Shown one piece after another: positions 23,156 to 32,800 of a stretch of DNA of 64,000 nucleotides. This stretch comes from Streptomyces sp. NBC_00234 (GTDB lineage: Bacteria; Actinomycetota; Actinomycetes; Streptomycetales; Streptomycetaceae). The translations under genes were made by a program, and so were the position numbers. Every line of letters begins with the position of its first letter. Positions within the stretch are counted from its first letter, which is position 1. The stretch is from contig NZ_CP108101.1 in the NCBI RefSeq assembly GCF_036195325.1, forward strand, positions 1,922,001 through 1,986,000. The letters run 5' to 3'. The notes below the pieces were generated by a model. The model was given only the letters and a program-made list of their open reading frames with translations. It was not told where the DNA came from and made no database searches.

Positions 23156-26100
23156 TCAGCCGGTCAGGTCCGGCCGCTGCGAAACCCGGATGGAGTTCAC
23201 CAGGGACTTGCCCTGAATGGCCGACAGCCGCACGTTGAGCTGGCCGTCGGTGACCTCGACCGTGAGGGTCTTGTCCAGGGCCGTGTACGTGCCCTTCTCC
23301 AGCGCGATGTCGAGGTTGGGGACGAACTCCCTGCCCTCGGCGAGCACGTCGAAGACCCTGGCCCCCGGCTTGGTGCCGCTGACCTCCGCGAAGCCCAGCT
23401 CGACGCGGTAGACGCCGTTCGGGACGTTGTCGAAGCGGTACTCCAGCGCGCCGGTGCGGGCGCTGCGGTACAGCGCCTGCTCGCTCGTGCCGGAGATGGT
23501 CCTCGTCGTGCTGATCCTGCTCGTGGTGCCGATGTAGCCGTACGAGCCGGCCGCGTACGCGCGGTCCGGTCCCCAGCTGTCACCGAGCAGGTCCGTGGCC
23601 GAGCCGGTGGCTCCGGTGTCGAGCGCCGCCTGGTAGGCCGGGACGACGATCTTCAGCGGAATCTCGACGACGGGCGCCCTGCCGCTCTCCGAGGAGACGA
23701 GCAGGGTGCCGGTGAGCACCGAGCCCGGGGTGGCGCCCGTGGTGTCGAAGGTGAGCTCCAGCTTCTGCTCGGCGCCCTCGGCCAGCTCGCCGGAGGCGGG
23801 CGTGACCGTGACCCAGGAAGCGTCGCCGCTCTCCCGCACCGTGTACGGCGTGGCCGTGCCCGTGTTGCTCACGGTCAGCGTGCGGGTGCGGTCCTGGTCC
23901 GCCGGGACGACCAGCGCGTAGTCGGCCGCCGAGGCCGCGACCCGGCCGGTCTTCAGCACGGCGTCGGCCACGGCGATGTCCTTGGCCTTCAGCCCGCGCT
24001 CCGCCGTGACACCGGAGTAGTGGTCCGCCACGACCGTGACGTCGTACCCGGACTCCGTGGTGCCCGCCGGGACCTGGACGAGATAGCTGCCGTCGGCGCC
24101 CGTGGTGCCGGTGGCGACGGCGGTACCGGCCTGGCCGACCTTCACGGTGGCGCCCGCGACCGGCGCGCCGTCGTTGTCGTCGGTGACCGTACCGGCCACC
24201 ACGGCACTCCTGCTGGTGCTGAAGGAGAGCGTCATGCCGTCGGTGACGGCCGCCTGGTTGTACGAGTACAGCAGGGCGTCCGTGCCGGTGTCGCTCTCGA
24301 TGCCGACGGTGGCGGTGGAGCCGTTCTCCAGCGTGCCGTCACCGATGTCCTTGTAGTGGTAGGAGACGGCACCGTCCTCACCGATGACCGCGGCGAAGCT
24401 GATGCGCTGGGCCGTGGAGGAGGTGATCTGCACGTCCCGCCACTCGACGACCACCGAGCGGTGCGGCGCGGTGCCGCGGGCCGCCCAGTAGACCCCGGAC
24501 GTGGTGGAGCTGCTGTCGATCTGCAGGTTGTCCCAGAAGGGGTAGAGCGCGCCGTTGGGAGTTCCCGTGGTCGGCAGGCTGGCGTTCGTCGACGAGGTGC
24601 TGACGGTGCCGAACGCGAGGACGCCCTCGGTGGTGGCGGTGGCGGCGCGGTACGTCTTTCCGTACAGGCCGACCGGGAACGGCAGGTCGAAGCGGGCCGA
24701 ACCGGTCGTCGCGCTGGACATCGCCAGTTTGGTGTCACCCGTCGGGAAGGCACCCGTGCCCGTGAGGCAGGTCGTACCGAAGGTGTCCTCGCGGCTGGCC
24801 AGGTCGATGTCCCTGGTGGCCGACGCGGTCAGCTCCACGCTCACGCTCGTTCCCGTGGCGCAGCGGCTGACCGGAGTGACGGCCACGTTGTACGTGCCGA
24901 CCGGCAGGGTCACCGTGTACGTGCCGTCGGCGGCCGAGACCGTCTTCACCGGGGTGCCCTGGACCACGACGTTCGCGCCGGCCTCGGCGCCCGCCTCGGT
25001 CCTCACGGTGCCGCTGAGCGTCGCGCTGGGCGCCTGTTCCAGCGTGAAGTCCTTGGTCGTCGTCTCGTTCTCGACGACCGTGGCCGTGGACTCGGTGGCG
25101 TGGAATCCGAACTTGGAGACAGTGATCCGGTAGTCGCCGACCATCACCTTGGGCAGGGCGTAGGAACCGTCCGCTCCGGTGGTGACGGTGGACTTCATCG
25201 GTCCGTCCAGGGTCACGGTGGCGTCCGCGACGACCGCGCCACCGGAGCCGACCGTGCCGCCGAGCGCGCCGAGCGGGCCGCGCGGGGTGGCGCTGACCGC
25301 GGCGTACGCGTCGAGGCGTCCTTCGCCCCAGACGTTGTTCTTGGCCGCGGTGCCGCCGCAGGTCGTGTTGTCGGTGTCGATCGCGGTCTGGTCGAGGAGC
25401 TTCTCGGTCTCGACGACGTTGCCGCGGATCGCGGGCGAGGCCGACCACATCAGTGCCGCGGTCGCGGCGGTGTGCGGGGAGGCCATCGACGTACCGGAGA
25501 TGGTGTTGTAGCCGCCGCCCATCCACGAGGAACGGACGTTGACGCCGGGCGCGGAGAGGTTCGGCTTGATCGTGCCGGCCTCGCCGGTGCCGCGCGAGGA
25601 GAAGCTCGCGATGGCGTTGTTGATGTCGAAGGCGCCCGAGGAGTAGCTGTTCGCGTAGGCGCCGGGCGAGCCCGAGGTGTTGCAGCCGGGGCCGGCGTTG
25701 CCGTTGGAGAAGGCCGGGAAGATGCCCGCGTCACGCCACGACTGGACGGTGTCCTTGTACCAGGTGTCGATGACGTTGGCGCCCCACGAGTTGTTCACCA
25801 CGTCCGGCGCGAGGTCGGGCCGCGGGTTGGCGCCCGAGGCGTCCGTGGGCGCGACGACCCACTGGCCCGAGGCGAGGAGCGTCTCCCGCGCACAGGAGCT
25901 GGTGCCGCAGCCCTTGGCGGCGATCCACCGGGCGCCGGGGGCGACGCCCACCTGGTTGCCGGCGCCGTCGTCACCGACCATGGTGCCCATCGTGTGGGTG
26001 CCGTGGCCGTTGTTGTCGCAGGGCGCGGTGCCCGTGCAGACCTTGGTCGGGTCGAACCAGTTGTAGGCGTGGTCGTACGTGCCGTCCGACTTCAGACCCC

Positions 26101-26743
26101 GGTACTTGGCCGCGACCGCCGGGTGGTCGAACTGGACCCCGCTGTCGATGTTGGCCACGACGATGCCGTCACCGCGTACGCCCAGGTCGTTCCAGACCTT
26201 GGGGGCGTTGATCCGGTCGAGGTTCCACTCGACGGCGTCGACCTCGGGCTCGCTGGTGCCGGGCAGGGGGTCGGGAATCGTGACCGGGTCGTCGGCCTCG
26301 ATGGAGGCCACGTCCGGACGGGCCGCGATCTTCTCGGCGAGCGCCTTGTCACCGGTGATCTGCACGGTGTTGGCGATCCAGAACGACTTGTACGCCGCTC
26401 CGGCGTCCTTGGCCAGCGCGATGACTCCGGCCTGGGACTTCCTGGCGAACGCGGTCTTCGTTTCGAGGACGGCGCGGGCCTTGGCGGTCTTGCCCTTCGC
26501 GGAGCGGGCGGACGCCACGTCCGCTTCCTCCGCGAGGCCGACCCAGAAGGTCACCTTGTCCCGCTCGGCGAACTGCTTGAGCACCTTGCTCTCGGATTTG
26601 TCCTGGTAGGCGGACCGCGGCGCGGGGTCGTCCGTCCGTGCCTGGGCCGGCAGGGCGCCGATCATCAGGGGTAATGCGGTCGCCGCGGCGGTGAGGAGTG
26701 CGGCGGCGGACCGCCGTCTGAGACGCAGGGAACGTCTGATCAC
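23156..26743 (-). CDS. Secreted subtilisin-like serine protease with regulatory-like and malectin-like domains
   Basis: 1,195 residues. A Sec signal peptide (Arg-rich start, hydrophobic core, cleavage near AQA-RTD) is followed by an inhibitor-like propeptide and an S8 catalytic domain. The triad is Asp in ANIDSGVQ, His in NGHGTHTMGTMVGDD and Ser in ISGTSMASPH. Downstream are several carboxypeptidase-regulatory-like beta-sandwich repeats (GADGSYALPKVMVGDYRIT; GADGSYLVQVPAG), an Ig-like segment, and a C-terminal malectin-like domain (about 150 residues, GALEYRFDNVPNGVYRVELG) that may bind carbohydrate. The layout resembles bacillopeptidase F. The GTG follows AAGGAGAGCTC. The enzyme acts outside the cell; its target is unknown. 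Confidence 0.9.
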   Translation of the reverse strand: MIRRSLRLRRRSAAALLTAAATALPLMIGALPAQARTDDPAPRSAYQDKSESKVLKQFAERDKVTFWVGLAEEADVASARSAKGKTAKARAVLETKTAFARKSQAGVIALAKDAGAAYKSFWIANTVQITGDKALAEKIAARPDVASIEADDPVTIPDPLPGTSEPEVDAVEWNLDRINAPKVWNDLGVRGDGIVVANIDSGVQFDHPAVAAKYRGLKSDGTYDHAYNWFDPTKVCTGTAPCDNNGHGTHTMGTMVGDDGAGNQVGVAPGARWIAAKGCGTSSCARETLLASGQWVVAPTDASGANPRPDLAPDVVNNSWGANVIDTWYKDTVQSWRDAGIFPAFSNGNAGPGCNTSGSPGAYANSYSSGAFDINNAIASFSSRGTGEAGTIKPNLSAPGVNVRSSWMGGGYNTISGTSMASPHTAATAALMWSASPAIRGNVVETEKLLDQTAIDTDNTTCGGTAAKNNVWGEGRLDAYAAVSATPRGPLGALGGTVGSGGAVVADATVTLDGPMKSTVTTGADGSYALPKVMVGDYRITVSKFGFHATESTATVVENETTTKDFTLEQAPSATLSGTVRTEAGAEAGANVVVQGTPVKTVSAADGTYTVTLPVGTYNVAVTPVSRCATGTSVSVELTASATRDIDLASREDTFGTTCLTGTGAFPTGDTKLAMSSATTGSARFDLPFPVGLYGKTYRAATATTEGVLAFGTVSTSSTNASLPTTGTPNGALYPFWDNLQIDSSSTTSGVYWAARGTAPHRSVVVEWRDVQITSSTAQRISFAAVIGEDGAVSYHYKDIGDGTLENGSTATVGIESDTGTDALLYSYNQAAVTDGMTLSFSTSRSAVVAGTVTDDNDGAPVAGATVKVGQAGTAVATGTTGADGSYLVQVPAGTTESGYDVTVVADHYSGVTAERGLKAKDIAVADAVLKTGRVAASAADYALVVPADQDRTRTLTVSNTGTATPYTVRESGDASWVTVTPASGELAEGAEQKLELTFDTTGATPGSVLTGTLLVSSESGRAPVVEIPLKIVVPAYQAALDTGATGSATDLLGDSWGPDRAYAAGSYGYIGTTSRISTTRTISGTSEQALYRSARTGALEYRFDNVPNGVYRVELGFAEVSGTKPGARVFDVLAEGREFVPNLDIALEKGTYTALDKTLTVEVTDGQLNVRLSAIQGKSLVNSIRVSQRPDLTG

Positions 26744-27086
26744 GAGCTCTCCTTCAGAGATCGGCGGGGTTCTCCCGCCGTAGGGGATGAAGGAACAGGC
26801 GCGGGTGCCGCTCACAGCTGCCGCTGCCCGCTGGAACGTGTGGGGGGCACAGCAAGCGCTTGAGCTCAGGGAGGAGCATGAGGGAGATGGGGCGCGGCGC
26901 GGTAGAGCGCACGGAAGAGCCCCGGACGTAATTGGCCGAACTTTGGGGTGTGCCGGGGTTTCCCATGGGCAAGTACCCACGGCTTCCGCGACGGGACCCG
27001 TGCCCGGCCCGGCCCCACATTGGCGAAATCGGGTTCCCGGGACCCGCGCCGCCGGGGCCCCCGGTCACTGCCTAGACTTACCGGCC
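26744..27086. other. Intergenic region between subtilisin and ABC exporter genes
   Basis: 343 bases between two divergent genes. No credible small gene was found. A hairpin CGGCGGG-gttct-CCCGCCG (26762-26780) lies in the predicted 5' leader of the protease. The right end holds the -10 box of the ABC gene. No clear protease promoter could be assigned. Confidence 0.6.
27073..27086 (+). promoter_or_regulatory. Leaderless promoter of the ABC ATPase gene
   Basis: TAGACT (27073-27078) is a good -10 box. It lies 8 bases before the ATG at 27087, which has no ribosome site, so transcription should begin at or next to the start codon. No clear -35 is seen. Confidence 0.5.
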
Positions 27087-28067
27087 ATGAACAGCGAGTC
27101 GGCCCGCCCGTCGCCCGGCGACCACCCCTCATCGAGACGCTCCGCGTCGCACCCTGTTGTTGAGGTCGCCGGCCTGGTGAAGCGGTACGGCACCAAGACC
27201 GCGGTGGACGGCCTCGACCTCGATGTCCGGGCCGGCGCGGTCACCGCGGTCCTCGGCCCCAACGGGGCAGGCAAGACCACCACCATCGAGACCTGCGAGG
27301 GCTACCGGAAGCCGGATGCCGGGACCGTACGCGTCCTCGGCCTCGACCCGGTCGCCGACGCCGGGGCACTGCGCCCCCGGGTCGGGGTGATGCTCCAGTC
27401 GGGCGGGGTGTACTCCGGTGCGCGGGCCGACGAGATGCTGCGCCACATGGCCAGGCTGTACGCGCACCCGCTGGACGTCGACGCCCTGATCGAACGGCTC
27501 GGCCTCGGCAGCTGCGGACGTACCACCTACCGCCGGCTCTCCGGCGGCCAGCAGCAGCGGCTCGCCCTGGCGATGGCCGTCGTGGGCCGCCCCGAGCTGG
27601 TCTTCCTGGACGAGCCGACCGCGGGCCTGGACCCGCAGGCCCGCCGCTCCACCTGGGATCTCGTACGGGAACTGCGCGCCGACGGCGTCTCGGTCGTCCT
27701 GACCACCCACTTCATGGACGAGGCCGAGGAGCTCGCCGACGACGTCGCGATCATCGACGCGGGCCGGGTCATCGCCCAGGGCAGCCCGGAGTCGCTCTGC
27801 CGCGGCGGCGCCGAGAACACCCTGCGCTTCACCGGCCGTCCCGGCCTCGACCTCGGCTCGCTGCTCAAGGCGCTGCCCGACGGTTCCGAGGCGGCCGAGC
27901 CGGTCGCCGGCGCGTACCGCATCACGGGAGAGGTCGACCCGCAGCTGCTGGCCACCGTGACCTCCTGGTGTGCCCAGCACGGAGTGATGCCCTCCGGTAT
28001 CGCCGTGGAGCGGCACACGCTCGAGGACGTCTTCCTGGAACTGACCGGCAAGGAGCTGCGCGCATGA
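27087..28067 (+). CDS. ABC-2 type exporter, ATP-binding protein
   Basis: 326 residues. Walker A is GPNGAGKTTT, the signature LSGGQQQR, Walker B LVFLDEPTAGLDP and the switch His is in TTHFMDEAEE. The C-terminal extension (about residues 240-326) is typical of the DrrA/CcmA-like exporters of antibiotics or lipids. The permease gene overlaps its stop codon, so the two form one transporter. Location next to ctaA matches the arrangement in other Streptomyces. The substrate is not predictable. Confidence 0.92.
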   Translation: MNSESARPSPGDHPSSRRSASHPVVEVAGLVKRYGTKTAVDGLDLDVRAGAVTAVLGPNGAGKTTTIETCEGYRKPDAGTVRVLGLDPVADAGALRPRVGVMLQSGGVYSGARADEMLRHMARLYAHPLDVDALIERLGLGSCGRTTYRRLSGGQQQRLALAMAVVGRPELVFLDEPTAGLDPQARRSTWDLVRELRADGVSVVLTTHFMDEAEELADDVAIIDAGRVIAQGSPESLCRGGAENTLRFTGRPGLDLGSLLKALPDGSEAAEPVAGAYRITGEVDPQLLATVTSWCAQHGVMPSGIAVERHTLEDVFLELTGKELRA

Positions 28068-28831
28068 GCGCCGGTACGTACACCCCCCGTCCGGGCGGGG
28101 CCCCGCTGTCCCGCATGATCGCCGCGCAGACGGCGCTGGAGACGCGAATGCTGCTGCGCAACGGCGAGCAGCTGCTCCTCACGGTGATCATCCCGACCCT
28201 GCTCCTCGTGCTGTTCAGCGCGGTCGACATCGTGGACACCGGGACGGGCCGGCCGGTCGACTTCCTGACGCCCGGCGTTCTCGCGCTGGCCGTGATGTCC
28301 ACGGCCTTCACCGGCCAGGCCATCGCCACCGGCTTCGAACGGCGCTACGGGGTGCTCAAGCGGCTCGGTGCCTCACCGCTACCGCGCTGGGCGCTGATGA
28401 CCTCGAAGACCCTGTCGGTGCTGGTCACCGAGGTGCTGCAGATCGTGCTGCTCACGGTGATCGCGTTCGCACTCGGCTGGTCCCCGGAGGGCAACCCCTT
28501 CGCCGTCCTGCTGCTCCTGGTGCTGGGCACCGCGGCGTTCTCCGGCCTCGGGCTGCTGATGGCCGGGACGCTGAAGGCGGAGGCGACGCTCGCCGCCGCC
28601 AACCTGGTCTTTCTGCTGCTGCTCGTGGGCGGCGGCATCATCGTGCCGCTCGACAAGTTCCCGGACACGGTCCAGTCGGTCCTGGGCCTGCTCCCGGTCT
28701 CGGCCCTCTCCGAGGGCCTGCGGGACGTCCTCCAGCACGGCGCCCCGATGCCCTGGGGCGAGGCCGGAATCCTCGCGGTGTGGTCGGTGCTCGGGCTGGG
28801 AGCCGCGGCGAGGTTCTTCCGCTGGGAGTAG
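28064..28831 (+). CDS. ABC-2 type exporter, permease
   Basis: 255 residues with six hydrophobic segments, the ABC-2 membrane topology. The stretch ATGFERRYGVLKRLGASPLPRW is the typical cytoplasmic coupling region of DrrB-like permeases. The ATG overlaps the ATPase stop as ATGA and has AAGGAG 8 bases upstream. It partners the preceding ATPase. Confidence 0.9.
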   Translation: MSAGTYTPRPGGAPLSRMIAAQTALETRMLLRNGEQLLLTVIIPTLLLVLFSAVDIVDTGTGRPVDFLTPGVLALAVMSTAFTGQAIATGFERRYGVLKRLGASPLPRWALMTSKTLSVLVTEVLQIVLLTVIAFALGWSPEGNPFAVLLLLVLGTAAFSGLGLLMAGTLKAEATLAAANLVFLLLLVGGGIIVPLDKFPDTVQSVLGLLPVSALSEGLRDVLQHGAPMPWGEAGILAVWSVLGLGAAARFFRWE

Positions 28832-28900
28832 GCGCCCGGCTGTGACCGACGGCATTCGGGCATAACGCACCCCTCGTGAAAACATGCACAAGCCCCCGCC

Positions 28901-28913
28901 TACGATGGTCCGC
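28901..28913 (+). promoter_or_regulatory. Leaderless promoter of ctaA
   Basis: TACGAT (28901-28906) lies 7 bases before the GTG at 28914, the expected start of transcription. No ribosome site precedes the GTG. The -35 region is weak. Confidence 0.45.
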
Positions 28914-29876
28914 GTGGAAACCCCCCTCTCCTACATCGCCAAGCGCTGGACTCCGTCCAACGAGGTGGTCCGGCGCGCCGCTCTCTCCGCAGTCGTGATG
29001 AGCGTGTTCATCATCATCACGGGTGGGGCCGTCCGGCTGACCGGTTCCGGTCTGGGCTGCGACACCTGGCCCAAGTGCACGGACGACAGCCTCTTCGCCA
29101 CGCCCGAGCAGGGGCTGCACGGCGCGATCGAGTTCGGCAACCGCATGCTGACCTACGTCCTGTCGGCCGCCGTCGGCTGGGCGATCATCGCGGTGCGCTC
29201 CGCCAAGCCCCGCCGTCGCAGTCTCACCCGGCTCGCCTGGTCGCAGTTCTGGCTCGTGATGGGGAACGCCGTCCTCGGCGGTATCACGGTCTGGGCGGGC
29301 CTCAACCCGTGGACGGTGGCCGGTCACTTCCTGCTCGCCAACTGCCTGCTCGCGGTCACCGTCATCACCTGGGTGCGGGTCGGCGAGGGCGACGGCGCAC
29401 CCCGCCCGCGTGCCCCGCGGCCGGTGCGCGGCCTGTCCTGGGCGATCGTCGCCACCACGGTGGTCCTGATCGCTCTCGGCACGACGGTGACCGGTTCGGG
29501 CAAGCACGCCGGTGACAGCAGCGACGTACCGCGCATGCCGTGGGACTGGTCCGCCGCCGCACACGTGCACGCCATCGCCGCGTGGGTGGTCTGTGCCCTG
29601 GCCATCGCCATGTGGCTGGCGCTGCGGGTGGTGGACGCTCCCGTGGACACCCGGGCGCGCGCCCGCGACCTGCTGGTCGTGCTGCTGGCGCAGGGCGCGA
29701 TCGGTTACGTGCAGTACTTCAGCGACGTCCCCGAGATCCTGGTGGCCGTCCACATGCTCGGCTCCTCGCTGATGTGGGTCGCCGTGCTCCGCCTGTTCCT
29801 GAGCATGCGGGAGCGCCCGCAGGTCACGGCCGGCATCCCCGCGCAGGAGACCCCGGCCGTGACCGTCGCGAGCTGA
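28914..29876 (+). CDS. ctaA: Heme A synthase (COX15/CtaA)
   Basis: 320 residues with eight membrane segments. CtaA oxidises the C8 methyl of heme O to give heme A for the aa3 terminal oxidase. The conserved histidines appear in GLHGAIEFGNR, AHVHAIAAW and VAVHMLGSS, and the extracytoplasmic cysteine pair of Gram-positive CtaA is in GLGCDTWPKC. I chose GTG 28914 because a -10 box lies 7 bases upstream; in-frame ATGs at 28905 and 28884 are alternatives. The protoheme farnesyltransferase ctaB is 8.6 kb away in this window. It is convergent with the second subtilisin gene, 22 bases apart. Confidence 0.93.
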   Translation: METPLSYIAKRWTPSNEVVRRAALSAVVMSVFIIITGGAVRLTGSGLGCDTWPKCTDDSLFATPEQGLHGAIEFGNRMLTYVLSAAVGWAIIAVRSAKPRRRSLTRLAWSQFWLVMGNAVLGGITVWAGLNPWTVAGHFLLANCLLAVTVITWVRVGEGDGAPRPRAPRPVRGLSWAIVATTVVLIALGTTVTGSGKHAGDSSDVPRMPWDWSAAAHVHAIAAWVVCALAIAMWLALRVVDAPVDTRARARDLLVVLLAQGAIGYVQYFSDVPEILVAVHMLGSSLMWVAVLRLFLSMRERPQVTAGIPAQETPAVTVAS

Positions 29877-29898
29877 CGCCCGCGAGCCGTCCGCGCCG

Positions 29899-32800
29899 CT
29901 ACTTCGCGGCGTACTGGACCGCGCGCAGCACGGTCTGCTCGAACGCGTTGCCCTCGGTGTCGGCCGCCTTCACCCGCAGGGCCACGAAGCCGTCGCCCAG
30001 GCCCTCCTTCGGGGGGGTGATCGCGCCGGTGAGCCGGTTCCCGTCGCGTTCACCGGGTGCCGCGGTCCAGGTCGTACCCCCGTCGTACGAGACCTCGACC
30101 GTCAGCTCCCCGACCGTCGGCTCCGGCGCTCCGGCCGGGCGCCGCATGCCGACGGTGAACGGTACGGCGTGGCCTTCCGGCACGGTGCCGTCCATCCGGA
30201 CCGAGGGCAGCGAGTAGTCCGCCGACAGCAGCGGGATTCCCGCCTTCACTCCGTCGGCCGGGCGCTCGGAGACGAACGTCCAGGCCGTGCGCGTCGAGGT
30301 GGACCGGGTCCACCAGGACGCGGTGCGGTCGACGTCGAGCTCCATCCGGTAGGAGGCCTTCTCGGGCGTGGTGGCCGTCAGGCCCCAGATGCCCGCCCCG
30401 CTCCGCAGCAGTTCACCATTGCGGTAGATGCGTCCGGCAGTCCTGTCGTACGCGCCCACGGCCCGGGTCCGATGCTGGTCGGAGCCGTCCACCCATTCCG
30501 GTACGTGCACCGCCAAGGTGTCCTTGAGCCGGTACGGCTGGTAGGTCCCCGTGGTGTCCAGGGCGGGCCGCACCACGGGGCCGAAGTAGTCCATGTCCTC
30601 CTTGGCACCGGGTGTATAGCTGCGATTGCCGTCGTACGCCGACGTCCGATAGGAACCGTCGGCGCCGCTGACAGTGACCTTGTCCTGGAAGGAGACCAGC
30701 CGGTCGGCCGTCAGGTACTCGGTCCGCTCCTTGCCCAGGGTGACCATGCGTCCCGAGATATTGATGTACGTGCCGTAGGGGCGCATGAGCATCCGGGACT
30801 GGTGTTCGACCTTTGCCGTCTCCGGGCCTCCCGGCGCGAAGTAGCGGGCGCGCACGGTGGCGGTGTTGGTGCTGTCCGGGCGGTAGCTCAGGTCCTGGCC
30901 GACCTTCCTCTTCTCGGCGAACATCAGGTCGTACGTGTACGAGGCGTCGGCGGGCGACTTGCCCGCCTCGGTGAGGAACCACTGGCTGGTCAGCTCGAAG
31001 TTGCCGACGCTCACGGCCGTCCCGCCCGGCTGGACGTAGACGTCGCTCGCCGCCCCCGCACCGAAGTACTGGGTGAGGAAGCGCTGCCCGGAGGAGTCCG
31101 TGCGGAAGACACCGACGGTGAGTTCCCTGCGGTCGGTGGACCGCGGAGTCACGACGGACAGCCGCACGTCGTCGCGGGCGTCGAAATCGAGCGAGATCGG
31201 GTCTTCACCGACGGTCAGATCGGGCACCGGGTCGAGGCTGAGCGAGGGTGCCCCGCCGTCCTTGCCCGGGGTGACGATCCACGACCAGACGCTGTACCGG
31301 CCGGCCGGCAGGTCCTGGTGGTCCCTGCCCTCGGCGTCGAAGGAGCGGTACTCGACCGAGTCGGTGTCGAGGTTCATGACGAGCCAGCCGGACGCGCCTG
31401 CCGCGGGTGCGCCCGCACGGTCCGTGCCGGTGACGGAGAGCCGGCTGATCGGGGTCTGAACGACGCCGCCGACCGCGGCGGTGACGCGCACCCCGTCGGC
31501 CGCGGTGGCGGTGATCCTGCCGGCCCAGCTGCCCTGGTCACCGCTCTGCGGTGCGAACGAGGCGGTGACGTCTGTTGCGCCGCCCGCGGGGATCTCGATC
31601 CGGTCGGCGGACAGGACGAGACCGGCCTTGCCGGCCCCGCCGCTCGTCCGCGCGAAGTCGGCGCTCAGATCCAGGGTCACCGGCCCGTCACCCTGATTGC
31701 GGTAGGTCAGGGTGCGCTCCGCCTTCGCGTAGGGCCTGGCGAACGGCAGCAGCCCGAAGGAGACGTTGCCGTCCACGGTGACGTTCTGGCGCACCGCCCG
31801 GGCGACGTCCGCCCGGCCCGCGCCCTGCTTCCACGCGGTGACCGCGCTGCTGGGCTCGGCGGAGGACATCAGGGCAGCCTTGAGCTGCTGTCCCGTCCAG
31901 TCGGGGTGCTGCTGGGCGAGGAGGGCGGCGGCCCCGGCGACGTGCGGGGTCGCCATCGACGTACCGCTGAGGGTCGTGTACTGGTCACCGACCAGGGTGC
32001 CGAGGCTGGTGCCCGCGGCGCGAGCGGCGACGATGCCGACGCCGGGAGCGGTGATGTCGGGCTTGAGCGCCGAGTCACCGAGCCGGGGGCCGAAGTTCGA
32101 GAAGGCCGCGAGCACGTCCTGCTTGTCGACGGCCCCGACGGTGAGCGCCGAGTCCGCGACGCCGGGCGTGGAGACCGCACCGCTGTCGTTACCGGACGCG
32201 ATGACGAACAGGGTGCCGCTGTCCTTGCTGATCCGGTCGACGGCCTCGACCATCGGGTCACCGGCGTCCACGCGGCCGGCCGGGCCGCCCAGACTCATGG
32301 AGATGATGTCGGCCCCGGAGGCAGCGGCCCACTCCATTCCCTCGATGATCCATGAGGCCTGACCGCCCCCTCGGTCCGCGAGCACCTTGCCGTTCAGGAT
32401 CTGCGCTCCGGGAGCCACGCCCTTGAGCCGTCCGCCGGAGGCCGCCCCGCTGCCCGCGACGGTGGCGGCGACATGGGTGCCGTGCCCGTAGTGGTCGACG
32501 GCGTCCGCGTCAGGAGTGAAGTTGCGGCTCTCGACGAGCGCGTCCTTGACGTCCGGGTGGGTGGGGTCGACGCCCGTGTCGAGCACGGCGACCTTGACAC
32601 CCTTGCCGTCGTACCCGGCCTGCCATGCCTCGGGCGCGCCTATCTGCGGCACCGACCGGTCGAGCGATGCCTTCACCATGCGGTCCAGCCACACCCGGCT
32701 GACACCGCCGGAGAGTGTGGTGCGCGCGGTGGCGGCTGCCGGGCCGCTCTCCGCGGTCAGGTCCTTCCACAGGTCGACGGCTCCCGCACGGTCGGCCGTA

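Noticed and set aside
23072..26674. 1,200-residue open frame antisense to the first subtilisin
   Set aside because: Composition is Gly/Arg/Val/Asp repeats typical of shadow frames; the minus strand carries a clear signal peptide and catalytic triad.
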